The notes under the pieces are model-generated. The model saw nothing but the letters and a program-made list of their open reading frames with translations, searched no databases and was not told where the DNA came from. A program made the translations under genes and the position numbers. Below are positions 5,823-15,157 of a stretch of DNA of 19,153 nt, one piece after another. This DNA is from Stenotrophomonas sp. UBA2302. Its GTDB lineage: Bacteria > Pseudomonadota > Gammaproteobacteria > Xanthomonadales > Xanthomonadaceae. The stretch's first letter is position 1. Each line of letters opens with the position of its first letter. The stretch is taken from contig DDVW01000038.1 in NCBI GenBank assembly GCA_002345545.1, positions 1-19,153 on the forward strand, in the 5' to 3' direction.

Positions 5823-8156
5823 ATGACGGAAACGGAAGCCGACACCCGCGCCAATCGTATTGACCCGGTGCTGCGTGAAGCGGGCTGGGGCGTGGTGCCC
5901 GGTTCGCATATCGCGCGTGAGCTGACCATCGCTCCCGGCCGCATCCTGGGCGCCGGGCAGCGCATGGCGGCGCTGTCTGCCGACTATGTGCTGTCCTACC
6001 GGGGCCGCCAGCTGGCGGTGCTGGAAGCCAAGCGGGCCGGGCTGGGCCATACCGCAGGCGTCGGCCAGGCCAAGCAATATGCCGGCCTGCTGAAGGCGCG
6101 CTTCGGCTATTCCAGCAATGGCATCGGCTGGTATGGCATTGATATGCATACCGGTGCGGAAGGCGACATGGCGTTGCCGTTCCCGACACCGGAAGAACTG
6201 TGGCAGCGCTGCTTCCCGGAAGGCAACGACTGGCGCGAGCGCTTTGGCGCGGTGCCGTTTGAAACAGGCGGCGGCAAATGGCAGCCACGCTATTACCAGC
6301 ACAACGCCATTACCGCGGTGCTGGAGGCCATTGCCCAGGACCGCGACCGCATCCTGCTGACCCTGGCCACTGGTACCGGCAAGACGTCCATTGCCTTCCA
6401 GATTGCGTGGAAGCTGTTCGAATCGCGCTGGAACCTGAGCCGCGACCCGGTGCGCCGCCCGCGTATTCTGTTCCTGGCCGACCGCAACATCCTGGCCGAC
6501 CAGGCCTACAACGCCTTCAGCGCATTCCCGCCGGATGCGCTGTGCCGGATCAGCCCCGAGCAGATCCGCAAGCAGCGCAAGCTGCCGCGCAACGCCAGTG
6601 TGTTCTTCACCATCTTCCAGACGTTCATGACAGACGGCGGGGGATCGCAGGAGCCGCAGTTCACCTTTGAAGGCTATGAGTCGGACTTCTTCGATTTCAT
6701 CATCATCGACGAGTGCCACCGCGGCGGTGCCCGGGACGAAAGCACCTGGCGTGGCATCCTGGAGTACTTCAAGCCTGCGGTGCAGCTGGGCCTGACCGCC
6801 ACCCCCAAGCGCGATACCAATGCCGACACCTATGCCTATTTCGGCGAGCCTGTGTACACCTATGCGCTGAAGGAAGGCATCGGCGATGGCTTCCTCACCC
6901 CGTTCAAGGTGCGGCAGATGGTGTCAACGCTGGACACCTACCGTTTCAGCGACGGCGACGTGGTGCTGGCCGGCGAGATCGACCCGGACAGGGAATACCG
7001 CGAGGCCGATTTCAACACCCGGCTGCAGATCGACGAGCGCGAGATCAGCCGCGTGCAGGAGTTCATGGACCAGATCGACCAGCGGCAGAAGACGCTGGTG
7101 TTCTGCGCAACCCAGGATCACGCCGCGCGGGTGCGCAACTTCATCAACCAGATCAAGGACAACCCCGACCCGCACTACTGCGAACGGGTGACCGCCGATG
7201 ATGGCGAACTGGGCGAGCGCCACCTGCGCGAGTTCCAGGACAATGAAAAGACCCTGCCGACGATCCTGACCACCTCGCAAAAGCTGTCCACCGGCGTGGA
7301 TGCGCGCAACGTGCGCAACATCGTGCTGCTGCGGCCGGTCAAGTCGATGATCGAGTTCAAGCAGATCATCGGCCGCGGTACGCGCACGTTTGATGGCAAG
7401 GACTTCTTCACCATCTACGACTTCGTGAAGACCTACGAGCACTTCAACGACCCCGAGTGGGATGGCGAGCCGTTGCCGCCGGAACCGGTGGACAGGCCGG
7501 AGCCGTCAAGCCCCGGGGGTGACCCGGAGCCTTATCCGGACGGGCCAGGCACCCCGCCGGGCGGGGTGAAGGAGCCGGAGGCCAGGATCGTGGTGAAGCT
7601 GGCCGACGGCCGCGAGCGCAATATCCGCTATCTGGCCGCGACCACGTACTGGTCCAACGATGGACGGATGATCACCGCGCAGGAATTCATGCAGCAGCTG
7701 TTCGGTGACCTGAACACCCTGGTGGCCGACGAGGACCAGTTGCGGGCGACCTGGAGTGACCCGGAGCGGCGGCAGCTGTTTTTGCAGCGGCTGGCGGATA
7801 TGGGCTATGGCCGTGAGCGCCTGGAAGACATGCGGCGGCTGATCGATGCGGGCAACAGCGACATCTTCGATGTGCTGGCCTATATCCGTTTCACCCTTGC
7901 GCCGGTGGCGCGTAGCGAGCGGGCCGAGTCCGCCCGTGGCAGTGGTCTGGCCGGGTACGAACCGCAGATGCGGGAATTCCTGGGCCATGTGCTCAGTGCC
8001 TATGAGCGGCACGGAGTGGATGAACTGGCTCCGTCCAAACTGGGGGATCTGCTGCGCATCCGCTATGGCGGTACCAATGACGCCAAGCGGGTGCTCGGTC
8101 CGGTTGTCGATATCCGCAATGCGTTCTTCGCCATCCAGGCCCATCTGTATCGCTGA
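5823..8156 (+). CDS. hsdR: Type I restriction endonuclease subunit HsdR (EcoEI-like)
   Basis: This 777-residue protein is the ATP-dependent translocating and cleaving subunit of the type I enzyme. The N-terminal PD-(D/E)xK nuclease shows D54 and L-E68-A-K70. The SF2 motor has Walker A ATGTGKT with K187, a DECH box from D296, LGLTATPKR at about 323-331 and QIIGRGTRTF from Q514. A proline-rich linker (about 548-590) leads to a C-terminal helical domain like that of EcoEI HsdR. The length is near the EcoEI class and shorter than the 1000-plus-residue EcoKI/EcoR124 forms, so it is not truncated. ATG at 5823 gives the typical MTETEADTRANRIDPVL start. An in-frame TTG at 5766 would add 19 unlike-family residues and is rejected. 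Neither start has a clear Shine-Dalgarno sequence. Confidence 0.94.
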   Translation: MTETEADTRANRIDPVLREAGWGVVPGSHIARELTIAPGRILGAGQRMAALSADYVLSYRGRQLAVLEAKRAGLGHTAGVGQAKQYAGLLKARFGYSSNGIGWYGIDMHTGAEGDMALPFPTPEELWQRCFPEGNDWRERFGAVPFETGGGKWQPRYYQHNAITAVLEAIAQDRDRILLTLATGTGKTSIAFQIAWKLFESRWNLSRDPVRRPRILFLADRNILADQAYNAFSAFPPDALCRISPEQIRKQRKLPRNASVFFTIFQTFMTDGGGSQEPQFTFEGYESDFFDFIIIDECHRGGARDESTWRGILEYFKPAVQLGLTATPKRDTNADTYAYFGEPVYTYALKEGIGDGFLTPFKVRQMVSTLDTYRFSDGDVVLAGEIDPDREYREADFNTRLQIDEREISRVQEFMDQIDQRQKTLVFCATQDHAARVRNFINQIKDNPDPHYCERVTADDGELGERHLREFQDNEKTLPTILTTSQKLSTGVDARNVRNIVLLRPVKSMIEFKQIIGRGTRTFDGKDFFTIYDFVKTYEHFNDPEWDGEPLPPEPVDRPEPSSPGGDPEPYPDGPGTPPGGVKEPEARIVVKLADGRERNIRYLAATTYWSNDGRMITAQEFMQQLFGDLNTLVADEDQLRATWSDPERRQLFLQRLADMGYGRERLEDMRRLIDAGNSDIFDVLAYIRFTLAPVARSERAESARGSGLAGYEPQMREFLGHVLSAYERHGVDELAPSKLGDLLRIRYGGTNDAKRVLGPVVDIRNAFFAIQAHLYR

Positions 8157-8210
8157 AGGACGGCGCAGGGGCCCGTTCTTCAGCGGATGACAGGTTGTCG
8201 CCTTGTCATC
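8151..8210 (+). terminator. Two adjacent stem-loops at the end of hsdR
   Basis: CGCTGAAGGACGG (8151-8163) pairs with CCGTTCTTCAGCG (8173-8185), a 13-pair stem with one G-U pair and a 9-base loop. The hsdR TGA lies inside its 5' arm. Directly after it, GATGACAGG (8186-8194) pairs with CCTTGTCATC (8201-8210) with one bulge. Neither is followed by a T-run, so this is either a 3'-end stabiliser or a non-canonical terminator that closes the island transcript. The stems are clear; the function is inferred. Confidence 0.5.
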
Positions 8211-8357
8211 GGTGGATCGATGGCGTTGTGCGGGTGGCTGTACCCGTGACTGGGGCAGGGGGCAGTGCCGCCGGGGGCATGACCGGTGTCCGTCGAGAGA
8301 TCGGGCGGCTCGTTCCGGCTGTTTCGCGCTTCCTCATGCCCTCCCGCCACCCGGCTG

Positions 8358-8363
8358 GTAGCA
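8358..8363 (+). promoter_or_regulatory. Weak candidate -10 box for folE
   Basis: GTAGCATA at 8358-8365 contains a TAGCAT-like hexamer about 30 bases before the folE ATG, with no good -35 box upstream. The rest of 8211-8392 has no gene-like frame. It does contain an 8-base inverted repeat, GGGCATGA (8275-8282) with TCATGCCC (8334-8341). This is a weak call. Confidence 0.2.
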
Positions 8364-8392
8364 TATCGGCCCCGTAATACAGGCGCCGTCCC

Positions 8393-8992
8393 ATGGCCGA
8401 GTCCCCCAAATCCCCCGTCACCCAGGCCCAGGCCGAAGCGGCCGTGCGCACGCTGCTGGAATGGGCCGGCGAGGATCCCACCCGTGAAGGCCTGCTGGAT
8501 ACCCCGCGCCGGGTGGCCGAGGCCTATGGCGACTGGTTCAGCGGCTACCGCGAGGACCCGCGTGCCTACATGGAGCGGACCTTCGAGGAAGTGGCCGGCT
8601 ACGACGAGATGATCGTGCTGCGCGACATCGAGTATGAAAGCCACTGCGAACACCACATGGCGCCGATCCTCGGCCGCGTGCACGTGGGCTACATCCCCAA
8701 CGGCAAGGTGGTGGGCATCTCCAAGCTGGCGCGGGTGGTGGAGGCCTATGCGCGCCGCTTCCAGGTGCAGGAGAAGATGACCGCGCAGATCGCCGACTGC
8801 ATCCAGGACGTGCTGCAGCCGCTGGGCGTGGGCGTGGTGGTGGAAGGTGCGCACGAGTGCATGACCACCCGCGGCATCCACAAGCGCGGCGTGAGCATGG
8901 TGACCTCACGCATGCGCGGCAGCTTCCACGACGATGCGCGCACCCGCGCCGAGTTCCTGCGCTTCATCGAAGTCGGCCAGGCACGTCGCTGA
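8393..8992 (+). CDS. folE: GTP cyclohydrolase I FolE
   Basis: This 199-residue cytosolic enzyme converts GTP to 7,8-dihydroneopterin triphosphate, the first step of tetrahydrofolate synthesis, and forms a homodecamer. The zinc ligands are visible as C85 and H88 in SHCEHHMAP and C156 in [10 protein letters not shown], matching the known Cys/His/Cys set. Other family signatures are [14 protein letters not shown] near the N-terminus, [30 protein letters not shown] in the middle and SRMRGSF near the end. The length is normal for a type IA enzyme. No Shine-Dalgarno sequence stands out before the ATG. It follows the defence island but is not part of it, and a MAPEG-family gene follows. Confidence 0.96.
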   Translation: MAESPKSPVTQAQAEAAVRTLLEWAGEDPTREGLLDTPRRVAEAYGDWFSGYREDPRAYMERTFEEVAGYDEMIVLRDIEYESHCEHHMAPILGRVHVGYIPNGKVVGISKLARVVEAYARRFQVQEKMTAQIADCIQDVLQPLGVGVVVEGAHECMTTRGIHKRGVSMVTSRMRGSFHDDARTRAEFLRFIEVGQARR

Positions 8993-9064
8993 GCCGGCAC
9001 GGTGGCCAGCGTGCCGGCGCTGGCCACAGGGCGCTGTTCCCGTTCCCGTTTCCAGGAGAAAGGC

Positions 9065-9511
9065 ATGCATTTCGTTGAGCTGGTGGCGATGCTGGTGGTG
9101 TTGCAGTACCTGTTCTTCATGGTGCTGGTCGGCCGTGCGCGTGGCAGTACCGGGCTGAAGGCGCCGGCGGTCAGCGGCAACGAGACCTTCGAGCGCATCT
9201 ACCGGGTGCAGATGAACACGCTGGAGCTGATGGTGATGCTGCTGCCGGCGCTGTTCGTGGCCGCGCGCTACTGGCCGGCGAGCTGGGTGGCCGGGCTGGG
9301 CGCGATCTACCTGATCGGTCGCTTCATCTACTGGCGCGCCTATGTGAAGGCACCGTCCGGGCGCGCGCTGGGCTTCGGCCTGTCGATGCTGCCGGTGCTG
9401 GCGTTGCTGCTGATGGCACTGGCCGGTGCGGTACGCGGCGACGGCGTGGATGGGATCGGCAAAGCCGCAGCGGAAAAGAACGCCGCGCTGGACGCCGGAC
9501 AGCGCCACTGA
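9065..9511 (+). CDS. MAPEG family membrane protein
   Basis: This 148-residue inner-membrane protein has about four hydrophobic segments (near residues 3-22, 52-70, 75-95 and 100-122). It carries the MAPEG-type pattern NETFERIYRVQMNTLELMVMLLPALFVA, where the ExxxRxxxxxxNxxE region forms the glutathione-related site of the family. MAPEG proteins include microsomal glutathione transferases; bacterial members are mostly uncharacterised. The ATG at 9065 has a good AGGAGAAAGG just upstream, so an earlier in-frame start at 9002 is rejected. The C-terminal tail (about 123-148) is hydrophilic. It lies 72 bases after folE and may be co-transcribed with it. A strong terminator follows. Confidence 0.85.
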   Translation: MHFVELVAMLVVLQYLFFMVLVGRARGSTGLKAPAVSGNETFERIYRVQMNTLELMVMLLPALFVAARYWPASWVAGLGAIYLIGRFIYWRAYVKAPSGRALGFGLSMLPVLALLLMALAGAVRGDGVDGIGKAAAEKNAALDAGQRH

Positions 9512-9542
9512 TCTGCGCGGTCGATGGCTGCGCGTGGAATGG

Positions 9543-9569
9543 AAAAGGGAGCCTTGCGGCTCCCTTTTT
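9543..9569. terminator. Bidirectional rho-independent terminator
   Basis: AAAAGGGAGCC, the loop TTGC, then GGCTCCCTTTTT form an 11-pair hairpin with a T-run on both strands. It lies between the plus-strand MAPEG gene and the minus-strand TonB receptor gene and can end both transcripts. Confidence 0.93.
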
Positions 9570-9587
9570 ATGGACGGTGAGGCGGCG

Positions 9588-12467
9588 TCAGAAATCCATG
9601 CTGAGCCTGGCGTAGGTGTAGCGGCCAGGCAGGTCATAGGTGCCCGGGTCGTAGCCGTTGAGGGTGCAGCTCAGGCAGATCGGCGGGTTCTTGTCGAACA
9701 CGTTGTTGACCCCGACGCTGACCTTGACGCCCTTCATCCACGCATCGGTGCGCCAGCTCAGCTGGGCGTCGTGATAGGTGGTGGCGCCGAGCCAGTGCAG
9801 GTCATTGGCGCTGTCGGTACAGATGTCGAAACCGTTGGCGCCGGCGCAGCTCTCGCGCAGGCGGTCGATGTAGCGCAGCGTCCAGCTGGCGTTCCAGTTG
9901 CGGAAGTCCCAGTTGGCGGCCAGCGTCGAGCTCCACTCCGGAATCGCGCTGTCATTGGTCTCCACGCCCGGGCCCTTGGGTTCGGGCTGGCCGGATTCGT
10001 TGACCAGCTCATAGCGTGTCACCCAGGTCGCCTTCCAGTCGAAACCGAGCTGGCCCCAGCCGGTTTCCGGCAGCAACCAGTGCGCGGAGAAGTCCCAGCC
10101 GCTGGTGTTGATCGTGCCCAGATTGGCGAGGATGTCCTCGAAGCGGGTGATCTGGCCGCGGTCGTTGCGGGTGTAGCTGGCGCAGGCCACCGGATCGCGG
10201 CTGTCGATACAGCGGTCCATGATCGCTTGCGCGTCCGGGGCCTGGATCGCCTTGTCGATGGTGTGGCGGTAGAAGGTCACACCCAGGTCCAGTTTGCTGG
10301 ACCAGCCGCTGTTCTCGGCCCAGCTCGGGCTCCACACCGCACCGGCCATGAACGAGCGGCTCTCCTCCGGTTCCAGCTCGCGGTTGCCGGAAGTGACCAC
10401 CGAAATCTGCGGATTGGCCTGCTCGTAGCCCGGCGGCACGCCGTCGGCCGCGCACTTGGGGGTGGTGGAGGCGGCGTTGTTGCAGGGGTCGACGATGGTC
10501 GCGTCAAAGCGGCTGAGCGTGCCGTACAGCTCGCCGATGGACGGGGCGCGGAAGCCTTGGGCGAAGGACATGCGCAGCAGCAGTTCGTCGGCCGGTTGCC
10601 AGCGCAGACCGATCTTGCCGGTGCCGGTGCCGCCGAAGGTGGAGTAGTCCGAGTAGCGGCCGGCGATGCTCATATCCAGGCTCTTGCCCCAGAAGCCGCC
10701 GCGCGCCAGCGGCACGTCGAACTCGAGGTAGGCCTCCTTCACCGAATAGCTACCGATCGTCACGCCCGAGGGCACGCCGTTGTACTCGCCGGCGATGGTG
10801 ATCGGATCCGGGTGGTATTCGCCCTTGTAGCGGCGCCATTCGGCACCAGCGGCGAAGGACAGCGGCCCGGCCCAGATATCGAACAGCTCGCCGGTGATAT
10901 TGGCCGAGCCCAGTGACAGCGTGTTCTTGCTGCGATCGCGCACGGTCGGTGAGATCCACGCCAGCATCTCCGGGGTGATGGTGCCCGGCCCGCCGAACAG
11001 GTTCAGCGGCACGCAGCCGGCGATGGCCGCGCATGCCGCCGGATCTCCCAGGGCCTGGTTGATGTGTTTGATGTTGTAGCTGCCGGTGTTGGTCTGGGTG
11101 GCCTTGCTTTCACTGGTCATCGCGTTGATGTCCCAGTTCCAGGTGCGCTGGTTGACCTCGAAGGTGCCGTCCAGGCCGGCTGCGGCGTACCAGGTCTTCA
11201 CGTCCTGCTCGTAGCGGCGCGGGCCACCTTCCACCGGACGCCGGCCCAGCAGGAACAGGTTGGGATCGGCGCCCATCGTGGTCAGGTCGAAGCCGAACGG
11301 GTTGTACGGGTTGTTGGCCGCGATCACCAGCTTGGTTTCGGCCCAGTCGTTGTACACACCGACATCGGTGCCCAGGAAGATCGGCTCCGGCGCAGCCTGG
11401 TTGGCCGATTCGCGCTCGCTGTACAGGCCGCGGGCCCAGCCACTGACGGTGGGGGTGAACTCGAAGCGCAGCTGGCCGAACACCGACTTGCGCTCGCTCG
11501 GGGTCAGCAGCAGGTTGTAGGGCGCGAAGTTGAAGCGGTCGGGTGTGCTGAAGCAGTGGTAGTCGTCGGTGCGGGTGCAGCCGGTCTGGGCGGGATTGAA
11601 GACCGGATCGGTGACGCCGGTATTGGAGGTGATGTTGTAGGTGTTGCCCGCTGGGTCGGCGAAGATCAGACGGCCCTGCGGCGTGGCCGAGCTGCCGTTG
11701 GCAAGGCCGGTACCGGGCACCGGCACGCGTGCCCACTCGTACTCGGCCGAGGAGATCTCCTTCTGCTTGAACCACGAACCGCCGACGATCCACTGCGCGC
11801 GCTCGCCACTGCCGCCGAAACTGAAATCCACGCTGGAGGTGTCGCCGCCCTTGAGGTTGTAGTCGCCGTACTGCACCTCGACATGGCCGCCGTCGGCGCC
11901 CTTCTTGGTGATGATGTTGACCACGCCGGCGATCGCGTCCGAGCCGTAGATCGAGGAGGCGCCGTCTTCGAGCACTTCGATGCGATCGACCAGCGCCAGC
12001 GGAATGGTGTTCAGGTCCACCGACGAGCCGACGCCCGAGCCGGAGGATTCATTGACCCAGCGGATGCCGTCCACCAGCACCAGCACGCGCTTGGGGCCGA
12101 GATGGCGCAGGTCCACCGTGGCCGCACCGGCGCCGACGCCGCCGCCATCGGGCGGGAAGCCGAAGTTGCCGCTGGAATTGAGCTTGGTGCTCAGCGAGGC
12201 GCCGCTGGCGGTGAGGTGCTGGACCACGTCGGCCACCGAGCCGTAACCGGTGCGGTCGATGGCTTCGCGGGTGAGCACCTGCACCGGCACCTGGGTTTCC
12301 AGGTCGGCCTTCTTGATGCGGGTGCCGGTGACCTGGATCGTGTCCAGGGTGCGGGCCGGGCTGGCCGGGGGCGCGTCCTGCGCCAGTGCGGCGGCAGGCA
12401 GCAGGCACAGCAGGGAGAGTTGTACTGCGTGGGTCAGGCGGTGCGGGCGTAACGATAACAACGTCAT
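9588..12467 (-). CDS. TonB-dependent outer-membrane receptor
   Basis: This 959-residue precursor has a signal peptide (about 1-29, hydrophobic [14 protein letters not shown]). The plug domain follows with [62 protein letters not shown] elements, and then a long beta-barrel. The barrel contains [11 protein letters not shown] and ends YARLSMDF with the C-terminal phenylalanine needed for barrel assembly. Such receptors import siderophores, vitamin B12, sugars or peptides using TonB-ExbBD energy. The substrate cannot be told here: no linked transporter or catabolic genes are present. The GAGGAG sequence 7 bases before the start fixes the ATG. Its loops include paired cysteines. The long plus-strand frames inside it are shadows. 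Confidence 0.95.
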   Translation of the reverse strand: MTLLSLRPHRLTHAVQLSLLCLLPAAALAQDAPPASPARTLDTIQVTGTRIKKADLETQVPVQVLTREAIDRTGYGSVADVVQHLTASGASLSTKLNSSGNFGFPPDGGGVGAGAATVDLRHLGPKRVLVLVDGIRWVNESSGSGVGSSVDLNTIPLALVDRIEVLEDGASSIYGSDAIAGVVNIITKKGADGGHVEVQYGDYNLKGGDTSSVDFSFGGSGERAQWIVGGSWFKQKEISSAEYEWARVPVPGTGLANGSSATPQGRLIFADPAGNTYNITSNTGVTDPVFNPAQTGCTRTDDYHCFSTPDRFNFAPYNLLLTPSERKSVFGQLRFEFTPTVSGWARGLYSERESANQAAPEPIFLGTDVGVYNDWAETKLVIAANNPYNPFGFDLTTMGADPNLFLLGRRPVEGGPRRYEQDVKTWYAAAGLDGTFEVNQRTWNWDINAMTSESKATQTNTGSYNIKHINQALGDPAACAAIAGCVPLNLFGGPGTITPEMLAWISPTVRDRSKNTLSLGSANITGELFDIWAGPLSFAAGAEWRRYKGEYHPDPITIAGEYNGVPSGVTIGSYSVKEAYLEFDVPLARGGFWGKSLDMSIAGRYSDYSTFGGTGTGKIGLRWQPADELLLRMSFAQGFRAPSIGELYGTLSRFDATIVDPCNNAASTTPKCAADGVPPGYEQANPQISVVTSGNRELEPEESRSFMAGAVWSPSWAENSGWSSKLDLGVTFYRHTIDKAIQAPDAQAIMDRCIDSRDPVACASYTRNDRGQITRFEDILANLGTINTSGWDFSAHWLLPETGWGQLGFDWKATWVTRYELVNESGQPEPKGPGVETNDSAIPEWSSTLAANWDFRNWNASWTLRYIDRLRESCAGANGFDICTDSANDLHWLGATTYHDAQLSWRTDAWMKGVKVSVGVNNVFDKNPPICLSCTLNGYDPGTYDLPGRYTYARLSMDF

Positions 12468-12481
12468 CGGGAAGCTCCTCT

Positions 12482-12640
12482 GATAGCCGGACTATCTCGC
12501 CGGTCGGGGCGACGGGCGTGGGCTCCTTGTAAACGTTTCGTTAGCGGTGGACAAGGGGTGTCCGCACGCTGTCTTCGGATTGTGCTCCTCTGGTGAAAAA
12601 TTGCGCCATATCAATCACTTGTCTATGACAAAGGTGAATG
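12482..12640 (-). promoter_or_regulatory. Upstream region of the TonB receptor gene with an AAACGTTT palindrome
   Basis: This AT-richer stretch lies between the receptor start and the SDR stop, so the receptor promoter must be here or further upstream. The minus strand has TTGTCA and TAGACA hexamers near 12623-12635 and an AATTTTT near 12596-12603, but no confident -35/-10 pair. At 12531-12538 a perfect AAACGTTT sits inside TGTAAACGTTTCGTTA, reminiscent of LacI-family operators, though only one half extends well. No gene was seen in this gap. Confidence 0.3.
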
Positions 12641-12663
12641 GAGGACGGCGGTGGCCGCGGAAA

Positions 12664-13407
12664 TCAGCGGGCCGAGAAACCACCATCGACCAGGTGGTAG
12701 CTGCCGGTGATGAACGAGGCTTTGCACGAGAGCAGGAAGCAGGTCAGCGCGGCGACTTCATCGGCCGTACCCAGGCGTCCGGCCGGATGCAGTGCGACCA
12801 GCCCGTCGTAGGCCTGGCGGTCCATGCCCTCCAGCAGCGGGGTGTCGATGAAGCCCGGGCCGACCGCGTTGATGCGCAGCCCGCGTGCGGAGTATTCCAG
12901 CGCCGCGCTCTTGGTCATGCCCACCAGCGCGTGTTTGGCGGCGACGTAGGCGGCCGAGCCGGCCCAGCCGTTGCTGCCCAGGATCGAGGCCATGTTGACG
13001 ATGGCACCGCCGCCGGCGGCGAGGATCGCCGGGATCTCGTACTTCATCGAATAGAACACGCCGTGCAGGTTGACCCCGAGCACGCGGTGCCATTCGTCCA
13101 GCGGATAGTCGGCCGTTTCCAGGCTGGCACCGCCGATGCCGGCGTTGTTGACCGCCAGATGCAGGCCGCCGAAGTGTTCCACGCAGTGCCGCACCATGTG
13201 GCGCACGCCATCGGGATCGCTGACATCCACGCTGAAGGGCTGCACCTGCGGGCCCAGCGCGCTGGCCACCGCGGCGGCGGCATCACCGTCGATATCGGCT
13301 GCCAGCACCTGTGCACCAGCCTGCGCCAGCTGCCGCACCACCGCCTCACCGATACCCGAGGCGGCACCGGTGACGACGGCGATCTTTCCGGAAAAATCCA
13401 GGGACAT
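12664..13407 (-). CDS. SDR family NAD(H)-type dehydrogenase
   Basis: This 247-residue classical short-chain dehydrogenase/reductase has the coenzyme motif TGAASGIG (13-20) and NNAG from N87. The catalytic set is N113, S141, Y154 and K158 (YVAAK), and the protein ends with VDGGFSAR. An aspartate at the end of the second strand (D38 in LAADID) favours NAD over NADP. The substrate is unknown; such sequences are often annotated as glucose 1-dehydrogenase-like or 3-oxoacyl-ACP reductase-like without evidence. The start at 13407 has GGAGGG about 7 bases upstream. A start at 13476 would add 23 residues ahead of the conserved fold and is rejected. An FNR-like box lies about 70 bases upstream. Confidence 0.92.
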   Translation of the reverse strand: MSLDFSGKIAVVTGAASGIGEAVVRQLAQAGAQVLAADIDGDAAAAVASALGPQVQPFSVDVSDPDGVRHMVRHCVEHFGGLHLAVNNAGIGGASLETADYPLDEWHRVLGVNLHGVFYSMKYEIPAILAAGGGAIVNMASILGSNGWAGSAAYVAAKHALVGMTKSAALEYSARGLRINAVGPGFIDTPLLEGMDRQAYDGLVALHPAGRLGTADEVAALTCFLLSCKASFITGSYHLVDGGFSAR

Positions 13408-13475
13408 GGTCAAACCCTCCACTGTGCGGAACCTCCGCGATTCCTCCAGCGTGCGCGCGGCCGCATGCGCGTGCA

Positions 13476-13489
13476 TTGAGCCGGATCAA
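13476..13489. promoter_or_regulatory. FNR/ANR-like box upstream of the SDR gene
   Basis: TTGAG-CCGG-ATCAA matches the FNR-family consensus TTGAT-N4-ATCAA at 9 of 10 defined positions. Its centre is about 75 bases before the SDR ATG on the minus strand, a plausible distance for an activator site. It sits in the 96-base gap between the EAL gene and the SDR gene. Sites of this quality occur by chance, so support is moderate. Confidence 0.4.
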
Positions 13490-13503
13490 AACAGGCCGCC
13501 GGT

Positions 13504-15093
13504 TCAGCGGCCGGGTTGCGGCGGGGCCGCGTGCAGCGTCACGAATGCCAGCAGTTCCGCGGCCGACAGCGGTCGGCTGTACAGAAAGCCCTGGGCGTAC
13601 ATCACGCCCTGGTCGCGGAACAGCTCGGCCTGCCCGGGCGTCTCGATGCCTTCCACGATGGTTTTCATGTTCAGCGTGCGCGCCAGTTCGATGATGTGCA
13701 GCACCACCTGCCGGGTGGCCTCGTCGGTACAGGCGGTGGAAGTGAAACTCTTGTCGATCTTGAGGATGTCGTAGGGATAGGTCGCCAGCGAGGCCAGGCT
13801 GGAATAACCGGTGCCGAAATCGTCGATGGCGACCATCACCCCCATCGCGTGGATGGCATGCACCATTTCCATCGCACTGCTTTCTTCCAGCAGGCTGCGC
13901 TCGGTGACCTCGATCACCAGCTGGCCGCAGCCGGGGCCGATGTCCTGCAGCAGCTGTTGCAGCTGCTCGAGAATCTGCGGTGATTCCAGGTCGTGTGCGG
14001 ACAGGTTGATGCCAAGGTGGAACTGCGGATTGCTGCGCAGGAAGCCGCGCAGGTCCTGTACCAGCAGCTCCAGTACACGGCGGGTGACCAGCGGGATCAG
14101 TCCGGCGTCCTCGGCAAAGGGAATGAAACGGTCCGGCGCGATCATCGTGCCGTCTTCAAGGCGCCAGCGCAGCAGCACCTCGGCACCGGTGCAGGTGCCA
14201 TCGTGCAGATCGATGATCGGCTGGTAGACGAGGAAGAACTGGCCTTTATGCAGGGCCCGCAGCAGTTGTGTGCGGGTCGAGAAGTGGTGCCGGGTCAACA
14301 CCAGGGTGAGCACGAGGATCACCACACTGGCCAGTACCCCCAGTGGAACGAACCACCGGGCGAACTGGCTCATGCGTGCGTGGGTGGTTGCCAGCGGGGT
14401 GGCGGCGACCACACCGGTGCCACTGGCCGCCACCAGACGGCGCACCACCAGATAACCGGCCTTGCGGTCCACGAACCGCTCGTAACGCTGGCCTGCCGGG
14501 AACGGACGCGCCCAGTTGTTGCTGACTTCACCGTGGCGGGCGGAAAAGCGCTGGTTGTACTGGCCGAACAGGCCCAGGGCCACATCATCGCGCGCATACG
14601 GCGAAACCAGCCCGTCGGGATAGACCAGCAGCGCGTAGCCGCCGCCTTCGATCACCACATACTGTTTGTCGAGGATGCCGGGCACTGCCACCTGCGTGTA
14701 TACCCGTGTGCCGCCCTCCGTCAGCGGGCGGGAAGGGCCAAGCAGCAGATTGCGCATCAGCAGGCCGCTGGAGGAGCACTTCACCCGTCGCCCGGACAGG
14801 TACAGCGATGCCTCCACGATCTGCGAACCGACCCCGAAGCGTTGCAGCCGTGCGATACCGGCGGGACTGCACGGGTCCTCACCGCTGTTGCGCATTTCCG
14901 TGCGCAGCTGCTCCAGCAGGTTGATGGCCGCCTGTACCTGCTGCTCGAGGCTGATCGCCAGTCCGTCGAGCATGGCGAACTTTTCCTGCATCGCCTGCTC
15001 GCGTGCCCGGTGCAGGGAATACAGCACCGGCACGCACGCCAGCAGTGCGCCAGCCAGGAGTAGCACTGCGGCAATCCGGTAGCGGCTGTTCAA
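13504..15093 (-). CDS. CSS-motif EAL-domain cyclic-di-GMP phosphodiesterase
   Basis: This 529-residue inner-membrane protein degrades cyclic di-GMP. It has TM1 (about 6-26), then a periplasmic CSS-motif domain with a cysteine in DPCSP and the C106-S107-S108 motif, then TM2 (about 245-265) and a cytoplasmic EAL domain. In CSS-EAL enzymes the periplasmic cysteine pair is redox-controlled by the DSB system, and reduction activates or exposes the enzyme. The signature E-A-L reads E305-V-L, a common variant that keeps the glutamate. [14 protein letters not shown], the metal aspartates D424-D425 in [21 protein letters not shown] and QGFLYSRP are all present, so it should be active. The start is a TTG at 15093 with AAGG about 8 bases upstream; no ATG precedes it in frame. 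Confidence 0.92.
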   Translation of the reverse strand: MNSRYRIAAVLLLAGALLACVPVLYSLHRAREQAMQEKFAMLDGLAISLEQQVQAAINLLEQLRTEMRNSGEDPCSPAGIARLQRFGVGSQIVEASLYLSGRRVKCSSSGLLMRNLLLGPSRPLTEGGTRVYTQVAVPGILDKQYVVIEGGGYALLVYPDGLVSPYARDDVALGLFGQYNQRFSARHGEVSNNWARPFPAGQRYERFVDRKAGYLVVRRLVAASGTGVVAATPLATTHARMSQFARWFVPLGVLASVVILVLTLVLTRHHFSTRTQLLRALHKGQFFLVYQPIIDLHDGTCTGAEVLLRWRLEDGTMIAPDRFIPFAEDAGLIPLVTRRVLELLVQDLRGFLRSNPQFHLGINLSAHDLESPQILEQLQQLLQDIGPGCGQLVIEVTERSLLEESSAMEMVHAIHAMGVMVAIDDFGTGYSSLASLATYPYDILKIDKSFTSTACTDEATRQVVLHIIELARTLNMKTIVEGIETPGQAELFRDQGVMYAQGFLYSRPLSAAELLAFVTLHAAPPQPGR

Positions 15094-15157
15094 AAGAGCG
15101 CCTTGGGCAGGGGGGAGCGGGCGTGCGGCTAGCAGTCGCAGTCTTGGGCAACGGGCT

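Noticed and set aside
9426..12452. Long plus-strand frames of 496 and 462 codons
   Set aside because: They are antisense to the TonB receptor, low in complexity (rich in A, V, G, R, H) and arise from GC-rich codon bias.
13408..13476. 23-residue extension of the SDR protein
   Set aside because: The extension is not part of the Rossmann fold, and a good ribosome site precedes the ATG at 13407.
14179..14181. Degenerate, inactive EAL domain because the motif reads EVL
   Set aside because: The catalytic glutamate is kept, all other metal and catalytic residues are present, and EVL is a common active variant.
13993..15063. Plus-strand frame of 356 codons over the EAL gene
   Set aside because: It is the antisense of a well-supported phosphodiesterase and has biased composition.
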